Notes under the pieces: model-generated
Database searches by the model: none
What the model saw: only the letters and a program-made list of their open reading frames with translations
Told to the model about the DNA's origin: nothing
Program-made: the position numbers and the translations under genes
Shown here: positions 1 to 6,447 of the stretch, one piece after another
Numbering within the stretch: position 1 is the first letter of the stretch
Layout: every line of letters starts with the position of its first letter
DNA from: Acholeplasmataceae bacterium UBA6190
Lineage (GTDB): Bacteria > Bacillota_I > Bacilli_A > Acholeplasmatales > Acholeplasmataceae
Length of the DNA stretch: 23,224 nt
Reading direction: 5' to 3'
Assembly (NCBI GenBank): GCA_002422045.1
Contig: DITG01000068.1
Span: 22,606-45,829, forward strand

Positions 1-47
1 ACGGAATCCAAGTTACCGACATCGTAATCAAGTATGACATTCATCAT
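1..47 (-). CDS. hisH: Imidazole glycerol phosphate synthase glutaminase subunit HisH (5' end only)
   Basis: Only the first 15 codons lie in the window, reading MMNVILDYDVGNLDS. The stretch I-x-DYxxGNL near the N-terminus is typical of HisH, the glutamine amidotransferase that feeds ammonia to HisF in histidine synthesis. The start codon overlaps the hisB stop in an ATGA arrangement, which indicates translational coupling, and a GGGGG run lies just upstream. The position right after hisB matches the usual hisB-hisH-hisA-hisF order. The identification rests on the short motif plus context; the rest of the gene, including the catalytic Cys-His-Glu triad, is outside the window. Confidence 0.88.
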   Translation of the reverse strand, partial: MMNVILDYDVGNLDS

Positions 48-625
48 AGCACCCCCTTCGTCGAATTCACATCATTGCCTTGTATGAGAACCGCTTCACG
101 AAGCGCTCTACCAAGTGCTTTGAACAGTGATTCAACCTTGTGATGATCGTTATTTCCATAGAGCACTTCGATATGCAAAGATATCCTGGACTCCATAGAG
201 AATGCTCTCATAAATTCTAAGACATTTTCAAGCGATAGTCCTCCGATGGATGTTCTTTCAAACGTTGCCTTATAATGCAAGAATGGACGATTGGATATGT
301 CGATCACAGCTCTCGCAAGGGCTTCGTCCATCGGCAAATAGCTTAACCCGTATCGCTGAATACCTTTCTTGTTGCCAAGCGCTTCGAGGATTGCTTCTCC
401 AAGAAGAATACCCACATCTTCAACGGTGTGATGATCGTCCACAGGAAGATCACCAATGGCTTCAATCTTCAAATCAAGTCCCCCATGAAAAGCGAACAAT
501 GTGAGCATATGATCAAAGAATGGAATTTGTGTGGTGATTGAAATGTCACGATTGCCATCAAGATTCAGTTCAAGACTGATCTTTGTTTCTTTGGTTATTC
601 TTTCTCTTTTGGATTGTCTAGCCAT
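44..625 (-). CDS. hisB: Imidazoleglycerol-phosphate dehydratase HisB
   Basis: This is a 193-residue monofunctional imidazoleglycerol-phosphate dehydratase, which converts imidazole glycerol phosphate to imidazole acetol phosphate in the cytoplasm. The two metal-binding His/Glu motifs of the family are present: DDHHTVEDVGI in the first half and NNDHHKVESLFKALGRA near the C-terminus. HGGLDL near residue 50 is also typical. The length fits the single-domain enzyme without the phosphatase fusion found in enterobacteria. The start overlaps the end of hisC by 8 nt, and AAGGAG lies upstream within hisC, so translation is probably coupled. It belongs to the hisZGDCBH operon. Confidence 0.97.
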   Translation of the reverse strand: MARQSKRERITKETKISLELNLDGNRDISITTQIPFFDHMLTLFAFHGGLDLKIEAIGDLPVDDHHTVEDVGILLGEAILEALGNKKGIQRYGLSYLPMDEALARAVIDISNRPFLHYKATFERTSIGGLSLENVLEFMRAFSMESRISLHIEVLYGNNDHHKVESLFKALGRALREAVLIQGNDVNSTKGVL

Positions 626-1649
626 GGATAATCTCCTTCAATGCTTGGATCAGTTGAGCGTTCTCTGATGCTGTGCCCACTGTGATTCGGTAAAAGCCGG
701 ATAAATCGCCTTGATATGCGCGGATTAGAATGCCTCTCGATTCCAATTCTACGGATAGTGCTACATCAGATTGGATGAAAATGAAATTGCCAGAGGCAGG
801 ATATGTCTGGATCTTCATGTTTTTAAATGCAATCAGTAGTTGCTCTCTTTCGAAAATGACTGAGTTAACCCATGCACGCATCTGATTGATCTTAAGAAGC
901 GCTTCTGCACCTATGGATTGTGAAAGAGCATTCAGATGATAAGGGGACTTGACTTTGCCTATGGAGTCTACGATGGATTTTGGTCCGATCAGATAGCCAA
1001 GACGGATTGCAGCGAGTCCGAAAGCCTTTGAAAATGTTCTTAAGACCACCAGATTCGAATACTTTTCAACATCCATCGTCACCGATTCTTTTGATTCTGC
1101 AAATTCGATATAGGCTTCGTCAACGGCGACCAGACTGTCTGTCGAAGAGAGGAGTTTGATGATCTCTGCTCTTTTCATTTGATACCCCGTTGGATTATTG
1201 GGAGTGCATAGGATAATCAGTTTGGGTTGGTGCAATTTCACCGCTCGAATGACATCATCGATGTCGATTGAAAAGTCTTTTCGTGATGGAATGCCGATGA
1301 ATCTTGCATTGTGTATTTCTGTATAGATCTGATACATCGAAAATGTTGGAACAACAGACAATACCGCTTCATTGGGTTCGACAAATGTCTTGATGAGCAG
1401 TTCGATCAGTTCACTTGAACCATTCCCCTCAACAATCATCTCTTTTGGAACATTCAAGTAATCAGAAAGTCTTTGTCTGAGTTCTTTTGCCTGATCATCT
1501 GGATACACATTCAGTTTTATCTGAGATAGATCGAAACCATTGGGAAATAGAACATTCTTCCCTTCATTGGCATCCAGTTTGACGAGATAAGGTGATTCTT
1601 TTGTTTGATAGTTGACCAGATTTCTGATAGACTTTTTTTCCAAAATCAT
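618..1649 (-). CDS. hisC: Histidinol-phosphate aminotransferase HisC
   Basis: This is a 343-residue fold-type I PLP aminotransferase that transaminates imidazole acetol phosphate with glutamate to give L-histidinol phosphate. The N-terminal LDANEG and YPDDQ motifs and the GNGSSELIELL segment are typical of HisC. CTPNNPTG and DEAYIEF are the substrate and PLP ring motifs, and the PLP lysine is Lys208 in RTFSKAFGLAAIRLGY. The C-terminus carries the FYRITVGT motif. AGGAGG precedes the ATG by 8 nt. The gene lies 12 nt after hisD and overlaps hisB, so it is part of the operon. Some HisC enzymes also accept aromatic substrates; the location argues for histidine synthesis here. Confidence 0.97.
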   Translation of the reverse strand: MILEKKSIRNLVNYQTKESPYLVKLDANEGKNVLFPNGFDLSQIKLNVYPDDQAKELRQRLSDYLNVPKEMIVEGNGSSELIELLIKTFVEPNEAVLSVVPTFSMYQIYTEIHNARFIGIPSRKDFSIDIDDVIRAVKLHQPKLIILCTPNNPTGYQMKRAEIIKLLSSTDSLVAVDEAYIEFAESKESVTMDVEKYSNLVVLRTFSKAFGLAAIRLGYLIGPKSIVDSIGKVKSPYHLNALSQSIGAEALLKINQMRAWVNSVIFEREQLLIAFKNMKIQTYPASGNFIFIQSDVALSVELESRGILIRAYQGDLSGFYRITVGTASENAQLIQALKEIIHG

Positions 1650-1661
1650 ATAAAATTCCTC

Positions 1662-2936
1662 CTAAAAACGGATATTGATGGCATGTGCATGGGCTGTGAG
1701 ATCTTCTTCGATTGCAAGACCAACGATGGCTTGACGATCGCGTTTCAATGCTTGTTCACTGTAATACACAAGTGATGTTTTCTTAACGAAGTCCAAAGTG
1801 GACAATGCTGATTGAAATCGTGCAGTTCCACTCGTGGGTAATGTATGATTCGGTCCTGCAAAATAATCTCCGACGGGTTCTGGTGTGTAAGGCCCGATGA
1901 AGATTGCGCCTGCATTGGTGATGTGATTGGCAACAATCATTGGATCTTTGGTGATGATTTCAAGATGCTCCGGGGCAATCCTGTTGATCATATCGATGCC
2001 TTTGTCAATCGAATCTGTCACAATGATCCCACCAAAATTGGACAAAGATGATTGAATGATTTCTTTTCTCGATAGTGTTTCAATTTGTCTTGTGATAGCA
2101 TTTTTTACTGCTACGGCAAGTGCATCTGATGTGGTTACGAGAATGGCTGCCGATAATCTATCATGTTCAGCCTGACTCATCATATCCGCAGCGACCCATT
2201 CGGGATTGGCGGTTTCATCTGCCAAGATTGCGATTTCAGAAGGACCTGCGACCATATCAATGCCTACATAACCTGAGACCATGCGTTTGGCCACTGCCAC
2301 ATAAATGTTACCAGGCCCAACAATCTTATCAACTTTGGGAATTTGATTGGTCCCATAAGCCAGTGCGGCAATGCCTTGCGCTCCACCAACCGTATAGATT
2401 TCATCAACACCTGCTATCTTTGCAGCAACCAGTATGGAATCCTTGATGCCTGATGCCGAAGGAGGAGTGATCATGACAATCTTTTGAACACCTGCTATTT
2501 TTGCAGGTATCGCATTCATCAATACAGTCGATGGATATGATGCAGTTCCACCAGGGACATAAATACCGACCGTTTGAATCGGTCTAACGATCTGTCCGAT
2601 GATGCTGCCATCCGCTTTTTCAATCCGAAAAGATTCGATTTGCTGTTTCTGATGATACGCTTCAATATTTTGTTGAGCAGTTTTCAAATAACTCAGCAGT
2701 TTTGGATCGATCCGTTGAAATGCGAGATCAATCGTTTCTTGTTTGACTCTAAAACTTTCCAGTGTCACATGGTCGAATGTCTTCGTATAATCGATTAAGG
2801 CAGTATCGCCTAACGATTGAACATTTAAGATGATTTGCTCGACAGAGCGATTGACATCCTCAAGATTCAGTTGACTTCTGCCAAGCAAACGATCAATCCA
2901 AGCACCGTCTTTTTCCAAATTCATGATCTTAATCAT
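1662..2936 (-). CDS. hisD: Histidinol dehydrogenase HisD
   Basis: This 424-residue enzyme catalyses the last two steps of histidine synthesis, the NAD-dependent oxidation of histidinol to histidine. Family signatures are clear: GIYVPGGTASYPSTVLM for the NAD-binding region, KIVGPGNIYVAVAKR, and the active-site stretch MVAGPSEIAILADETA followed by MSQAEHD, which carries zinc ligands. The APEHLEI motif, with its catalytic Glu-His, is also present. The length is normal for the family. The GGAGGG ribosome binding site is partly within the 3-nt gap to hisG, suggesting tight coupling. Confidence 0.98.
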   Translation of the reverse strand: MIKIMNLEKDGAWIDRLLGRSQLNLEDVNRSVEQIILNVQSLGDTALIDYTKTFDHVTLESFRVKQETIDLAFQRIDPKLLSYLKTAQQNIEAYHQKQQIESFRIEKADGSIIGQIVRPIQTVGIYVPGGTASYPSTVLMNAIPAKIAGVQKIVMITPPSASGIKDSILVAAKIAGVDEIYTVGGAQGIAALAYGTNQIPKVDKIVGPGNIYVAVAKRMVSGYVGIDMVAGPSEIAILADETANPEWVAADMMSQAEHDRLSAAILVTTSDALAVAVKNAITRQIETLSRKEIIQSSLSNFGGIIVTDSIDKGIDMINRIAPEHLEIITKDPMIVANHITNAGAIFIGPYTPEPVGDYFAGPNHTLPTSGTARFQSALSTLDFVKKTSLVYYSEQALKRDRQAIVGLAIEEDLTAHAHAINIRF

Positions 2937-2939
2937 GGT

Positions 2940-3572
2940 TTATCCCTCCTGATGACGATCCAACTGATCGACCAAAGTCTTGATTCGATCATATTTGAAT
3001 CGATAACTGACGCGATTCGCGATCAGTTTTGCTGAAATTTCAAACATGTCTTCCAAGATGACCAAGCCATTGGCTTTTAACGTACTACCTGTTTCAACAA
3101 TATCCACGATAACATCCGAAAGTCCTACGAGGGGTGCAAGTTCTACCGAACCATTGAGTTTGATGATTTCGATGGGCTGATTGCGTTTCTGGAAATAATT
3201 CGATGTCACCTTGGGATACTTAGTGGCAATCCTGAGTACTGTATCTCGTTGGTGTAGTGCATTGCCAGGATATCCTGCAATCGAAAACTTACATTGACCA
3301 AATCCCAAGTCCAGAAGTTCATAGACATCCGCTTCTTCCTCGATGATGCTATCTTTACCAATCACTCCGATATCTGCAACTCCGTTTTCAACATATGTGA
3401 TGACATCGACAGGTTTTACAAACATAAATCTGAGTTTTCTTTCTTCATCGATGAAGATGAGTTTTCTTGAATCCTTCTCGATGGATGAAGCCATACCAAT
3501 CATTTCAAATTGCTTGACTGCACTGTCACCTAATCTACCTTTGGGCAATGCAAACGTCAGATACTCATTCAT
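2940..3572 (-). CDS. hisG: ATP phosphoribosyltransferase catalytic subunit HisG, short form
   Basis: This enzyme condenses ATP with PRPP in the first committed step of histidine synthesis. The protein is 210 residues and therefore belongs to the short HisG type, which lacks the C-terminal ACT-like regulatory domain and needs HisZ as partner. FALPKGRLGD at the N-terminus, DVITYVENGVADIGVIGKDSI, and the PRPP-binding segment DVIVDIVETGSTLKANGL are all typical. The start overlaps the end of hisZ by 8 nt, consistent with the two subunits being made together as a hetero-octamer. Feedback inhibition by histidine would act through HisZ, as known for this family. Confidence 0.97.
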   Translation of the reverse strand: MNEYLTFALPKGRLGDSAVKQFEMIGMASSIEKDSRKLIFIDEERKLRFMFVKPVDVITYVENGVADIGVIGKDSIIEEEADVYELLDLGFGQCKFSIAGYPGNALHQRDTVLRIATKYPKVTSNYFQKRNQPIEIIKLNGSVELAPLVGLSDVIVDIVETGSTLKANGLVILEDMFEISAKLIANRVSYRFKYDRIKTLVDQLDRHQEG

Positions 3573-4524
3573 TGGACTTGATAACCTCCTTGATTAGATC
3601 AGATGTATTCATGGTAAATCCGATGGCAGGAATCTGTCTGCCGTAGTTTTTCGTCAGCGGATCGTATCTGCCACCACTCAAGATGGGAACAGAGACAGAT
3701 GGAACGTATGCCTTGAACATCAGTCCGTCATAATAGTCATATTGGGATAATACAGTCAAATCGATGTTGATGTATCTGTCCATATCTGACTGATCAATCG
3801 ATCGGGTCAACGTTTCCAATTCCATCAGTGCATCTTGCATCGTTTGGGTGAGTGGATAAATGGCTAATCTCTTTTTGATTTCTTTTAGGGTTCCCTGAAG
3901 ATTCAAAATATTCCTGATCAGTCCTTGATATTCATTTGGGATGTTTGTCTGTTGAATGAACTGTTCTAATGCATCTCTGTTCTTATAATAAAGAATTTCC
4001 TTGAATATCTTTTCGTCTTCAACTTTGAGTCCCAAGACTTGGATGAGCGAGCTTAAGAATCGACTGTTTGACATCTCGACAAGAAATGAGATATTGAATC
4101 TCTTCAATAAAGTCAAGACGAGTCCGATGGTTTCCACATCTGCTGTTTGCTGATCAGTACCAAGATTTTCCATACCAAACTGTTTTCTTTCGTCGATTGA
4201 GCCTTGTTGGGATCTCGAAAAAATCGTGGATAGATAGAAAAGTCTGAGTGTATTTCCTGTTTGCCATTTGGGGATGACACGTTTGATCACTGATGTAGTG
4301 ATATCTGGTCTGAGCACCAAAACGGATCCATCACTGTCCAATAATTTGACCAGTGACTGAGTCTTGACGCGTTGGTTCATGGAAACAAATTGATCATAGG
4401 ATTCAAAAAACTCTGGTTCAAACAGTGTGTATCCTGATGATATGGCAACTCTTTCCAGTTCTTTGGTGATTTCATATTTGGATTTGAAATAACTCAATTC
4501 TTCACTTAATTGTAGAAACTGCAT
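3565..4524 (-). CDS. hisZ: ATP phosphoribosyltransferase regulatory subunit HisZ
   Basis: This is a 319-residue class II histidyl-tRNA synthetase paralog that acts as the regulatory partner of short HisG. Motif-2-like RPDITTSVIKRV and LRLFYLSTIFSRS, plus the C-terminal SGGRYDPLTKNYGRQIPAIGFTM segment, show the HisRS fold. The protein ends soon after motif 3 and has no anticodon-binding domain, as expected for HisZ. It is shorter than the roughly 390 residues common in bacilli and proteobacteria but similar to other short HisZ proteins. AGGAGG at 4531-4536 fixes the ATG. It is the first structural gene of the operon and lies directly behind an attenuator-like leader. Confidence 0.95.
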   Translation of the reverse strand: MQFLQLSEELSYFKSKYEITKELERVAISSGYTLFEPEFFESYDQFVSMNQRVKTQSLVKLLDSDGSVLVLRPDITTSVIKRVIPKWQTGNTLRLFYLSTIFSRSQQGSIDERKQFGMENLGTDQQTADVETIGLVLTLLKRFNISFLVEMSNSRFLSSLIQVLGLKVEDEKIFKEILYYKNRDALEQFIQQTNIPNEYQGLIRNILNLQGTLKEIKKRLAIYPLTQTMQDALMELETLTRSIDQSDMDRYINIDLTVLSQYDYYDGLMFKAYVPSVSVPILSGGRYDPLTKNYGRQIPAIGFTMNTSDLIKEVIKSNE

Positions 4525-4544
4525 GATATTCCTCCTATAAATTT

Positions 4545-4576
4545 AAAAAGACAAGATAGACGTTCTCTATCCTGCC
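4545..4576 (-). terminator. Attenuator terminator in front of hisZ
   Basis: An 11-bp stem pairs GGCAGGATAGA with TCTATCTTGTC (two G-U pairs), with loop GAACG and a TTTTT tract, 21 nt before the hisZ start. Its 5' arm can instead pair with the upstream TCTATC segment, so it is probably conditional. Confidence 0.85.
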
Positions 4577-4634
4577 TTCAAGGTACAAGTGATAGATACA
4601 AGTCCAAATCAATAAGGGCTTGTATCTGTGATGA

Positions 4635-4703
4635 CTACATCAGAGATACAACCCGGAAGTGATGATGGTGATGAAGATGAACTTGTTTCATGATTTTATT
4701 CAT
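4635..4703 (-). CDS. Histidine-rich leader peptide of the his operon (HisL-like)
   Basis: This is a 22-residue reading frame, ATG to TAG, preceded by AAGGGG with a 9-nt spacing to the ATG. It begins MNKIMKQ, continues VHLHHHHHF and ends RVVSLM. Six of seven consecutive codons are His (CAT/CAC). It lies about 40 nt downstream of a strong promoter and 110 nt upstream of hisZ, and it is followed by competing hairpins and a terminator. This is the arrangement of the enterobacterial hisL leader, where ribosome stalling at His codons when charged His-tRNA is scarce lets transcription continue. There is no sequence kinship beyond the His run, so similar function is inferred from layout. Confidence 0.85.
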   Translation of the reverse strand: MNKIMKQVHLHHHHHFRVVSLM

Positions 4704-4750
4704 ATCACTTTACCCCTTTATCGCTTTATCATATTAAAGTTAACACAATG

Positions 4751-4779
4751 ATTATAACATGTGAAATCTATGAAATCAA
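4751..4779 (-). promoter_or_regulatory. Sigma-A-type promoter of the his operon
   Basis: The -35 element is TTGATT (4779-4774), then a 17-bp spacer, then a perfect TATAAT -10 (4756-4751) with a TGT extension before it. The predicted transcript start near 4744 gives the attenuator leader a normal length. Confidence 0.85.
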
Positions 4780-4819
4780 CACAAAAGTATCGAATTCTAT
4801 CTCCCAATATGTCAACTCG

Positions 4820-4848
4820 TTGAATTATGTAAAATTAAGGCGTATAAT
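4820..4848 (+). promoter_or_regulatory. Promoter of the lemA-TPM unit
   Basis: TTGAAT (4820-4825) is followed by a 17-bp spacer and TATAAT (4843-4848), 45 nt before the LemA start. It is divergent from the his promoter; the two -10 boxes are about 87 bp apart. A short inverted repeat TCAAC-TC-GTTGA (4812-4823) overlaps the -35 box. Confidence 0.8.
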
Positions 4849-4892
4849 CTTTTTCAAAAGAGTCTTACAATATGCTTAATTTGGAGGTTTTT

Positions 4893-5486
4893 ATGACAAC
4901 TGCAAAGGCCGTTACACTCATCACAAGTGGCATCATCGGTATTCTTGTTTTAATTTTGGGCATCGGGCTCATCACGGGTTATAATACACTCGTGACTCTC
5001 GATGAAGACATTTCAGGAAAGTATAGCCAGATTGAAAACAGACTTCAAGAACGACATGACAAAATTGGTCAGATTGTCCAATCTGTCAATGGTCTTCAAG
5101 AACATGCTGAAACCATTTATACACAGATTACTCAAGCAAGAGCCGCCTATGCTGCAGCTGTAGCTTCAGGTGACACTGAAGCGATGATCGAAGCCGATGC
5201 GCTTGAAGCGATTGCGCTCACCAATCTGCTCGTTGTCGTCGAAGACAACCCACTCATCACTGCAAATGCAGGTTATTATGCTCTGATCGATGAAATCAGT
5301 TCGATGGAATCCGCACTCTCCGTAGCACGTCGCGATTACAATCAAGCCGTTCAATCGTACAACACATCCGTGAGACGTTTCCCAAGAGTTCTTTATGCCT
5401 CATTGCTCGGTTTTGAACGTAATCTTTCCTATTGGAAGATGAATGATGGCGCAGACGAGGTGCCCGTCATTGACTTTGGCAACTAA
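4893..5486 (+). CDS. LemA family membrane protein
   Basis: This 197-residue LemA family protein has one N-terminal membrane helix (about residues 6-28) followed by a helical, coiled-coil-rich domain. Family hallmarks are YNTLVTLDEDISGKYSQIENRLQERHDKI right after the membrane helix (Tyr replaces the usual Trp before SQIENRLQ) and the closing FPRVLYASLLGFERNLSYW...PVIDF. The ATG at 4893 is chosen because GGAGG sits 5 nt upstream; an in-frame ATG at 4872 would place that site inside the gene. The next gene, a TPM-domain protein, overlaps its end, and LemA/TPM pairs are common in bacteria. The molecular function of LemA is not established; envelope maintenance or stress roles are usual proposals. 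Confidence 0.93.
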   Translation: MTTAKAVTLITSGIIGILVLILGIGLITGYNTLVTLDEDISGKYSQIENRLQERHDKIGQIVQSVNGLQEHAETIYTQITQARAAYAAAVASGDTEAMIEADALEAIALTNLLVVVEDNPLITANAGYYALIDEISSMESALSVARRDYNQAVQSYNTSVRRFPRVLYASLLGFERNLSYWKMNDGADEVPVIDFGN

Positions 5487-6285
5487 AAGACGAAAAGTCT
5501 TTTTCATCGTATTGTTGCTTGGTTTCATCCTGACACTTTCAGCTTGTAAACAAGATGAATACCCCAGACCGTCGAATGCTTTTTATATCAATGACTATGC
5601 CAATATTCTCTCTGTAGCAACCAGAGACTCCATCAGACGAGAAGGGGAAAGATTGTATGATATCACCCAGGGTGAAACTGATGGCGGATCACAAATCGTG
5701 GTCGCCACTTTTGAAGTTGCATCCGAAGCTGACATCGCCAATTACGACATCACTGACATCTATAGACAGTGGGGTATCGGTGATGATGATATGGGTTTAC
5801 TGATCTTGATGTTTTTTGAACGGTATGAGGAAAATGAGATTGAATATCTGAGACTTCTTGAGCCGATTCAAGTGGAGGTTGGATATCGCATGGAACAATA
5901 TCTGTCACCATCACAGCTCGGTCAAATATTGGATAACACCATTTATACAGACACCTACATGGATCTTGACATGGCAACCATGCATATGTTTTATGAATTC
6001 ATCAGTGCGATCTATATCGACGTCTACGACTATGAAACCTTTAATTACGACATGGATTTCTATCAAGAATATTTAGACAGCAATCCAGATGTCTATGTTG
6101 ACGACTCGATTCCGATGGGTATGATCGTCTACCTGCTTTCACCGTTTTCATCGTGGTCTGAAAAACTTGGCATTCTCTTACCCTTCTTGATTTTCATGAT
6201 TTTGGGCGGTGGCGGGTTTGCCGTTGTAAAAAATGTCGGTGGCGGAGGTTCGTCTGGCGGCATGGGCATACGAAGAAGACGCTAA
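5443..6285 (+). CDS. TPM-domain lipoprotein (YgcG-like)
   Basis: This 280-residue secreted or lipid-anchored protein has a TPM domain. A hydrophobic signal ends in the lipobox LSAC (Cys35), the TPM region follows with NDYANILS, RQWGIGDDDMGLLIL and EVGYRMEQYL (about residues 45-200), then a second membrane helix LGILLPFLIFMILGG and a Gly/Ser-rich tail ending in arginines. This matches YgcG-type proteins found with LemA. Acidic residues such as the GDDD cluster may bind metal. The start is uncertain: ATG at 5443/5446 has a GGAAG site and overlaps LemA by about 40 nt, while TTG at 5470 has GAGGTG 7 nt upstream and gives a tidier signal peptide. Translation is probably coupled to LemA. Confidence 0.88.
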   Translation: MMAQTRCPSLTLATKRRKVFFIVLLLGFILTLSACKQDEYPRPSNAFYINDYANILSVATRDSIRREGERLYDITQGETDGGSQIVVATFEVASEADIANYDITDIYRQWGIGDDDMGLLILMFFERYEENEIEYLRLLEPIQVEVGYRMEQYLSPSQLGQILDNTIYTDTYMDLDMATMHMFYEFISAIYIDVYDYETFNYDMDFYQEYLDSNPDVYVDDSIPMGMIVYLLSPFSSWSEKLGILLPFLIFMILGGGGFAVVKNVGGGGSSGGMGIRRRR

Positions 6286-6297
6286 TCTTGATTTTTA

Positions 6298-6327
6298 AAC
6301 AATTTGCACTTTGCAGATTGTTTTTTT
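6298..6327 (+). terminator. Terminator of the lemA-TPM unit
   Basis: A 10-bp stem pairs AACAATTTGC with GCAGATTGTT (one G-U pair), with loop ACTTT and a run of seven T overlapping the stem end. It lies 12 nt after the TPM gene stop. Confidence 0.88.
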
Positions 6328-6334
6328 ATAAATG

Positions 6335-6349
6335 TTAAGATTATCTTAA
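6335..6349. promoter_or_regulatory. 15-bp palindrome upstream of the PAS-GGDEF gene
   Basis: TTAAGAT-T-ATCTTAA is a perfect inverted repeat centred at 6342, about 46 bp upstream of the -10 box of the gene starting at 6448. Nearly the same palindrome occurs at 16496-16510 upstream of the other GGDEF gene, so it is a candidate operator shared by both. Confidence 0.55.
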
Positions 6350-6387
6350 ATCACACATAGGGATGATGGTTTGGAGGCATTTGGACT

Positions 6388-6393
6388 TATAAT
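6388..6393 (+). promoter_or_regulatory. -10 box of the PAS-GGDEF gene
   Basis: There is a perfect TATAAT 55 nt before the start codon. The region 17 bp upstream (GATGGT or nearby) is a poor -35 element, which would fit a promoter that needs an activator, perhaps one bound at the palindrome 6335-6349. Confidence 0.5.
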
Positions 6394-6447
6394 ATAGATA
6401 AAGACAAAAATGATCGCTATGTTGATTCAAAAGGAGGGATACATCAA

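Larger units (their letters stand above)
4531..4744 (-). promoter_or_regulatory. his operon 5' leader with attenuator-like alternative hairpins
   Basis: This leader of about 210 nt runs from the predicted transcript start to the hisZ ribosome binding site. After the His-rich leader peptide, five segments can pair in exclusive ways. Hairpin 1:2 (4654-4616) joins GGGTTGTATCT..TGATG to CATCA..AGATACAA..CCC, with the leader stop codon TAG in its loop. Pairing 2:3 joins AGATACAAG (4627-4619) to CTTGTATCT (4602-4594), a perfect 9-bp match. Pairing 3:4 joins TCTATC (4596-4591) to GATAGA (4571-4566). Pairing 4:5 is the terminator. No T-box AGGGTGGNACCGCG motif is present. The pairings are read directly from the sequence; the switching order is inferred. 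Confidence 0.8.

Noticed and set aside
4525..4744. T-box riboswitch for the his operon
   Set aside because: The conserved AGGGTGGNACCGCG antiterminator core is absent and no specifier loop is seen; the leader instead carries a translated His-run peptide.
4812..4823. Inverted repeat TCAAC-TC-GTTGA at the lemA promoter as an operator
   Set aside because: It has only 5-bp arms in AT-rich DNA and no second copy, so it is too weak to claim.
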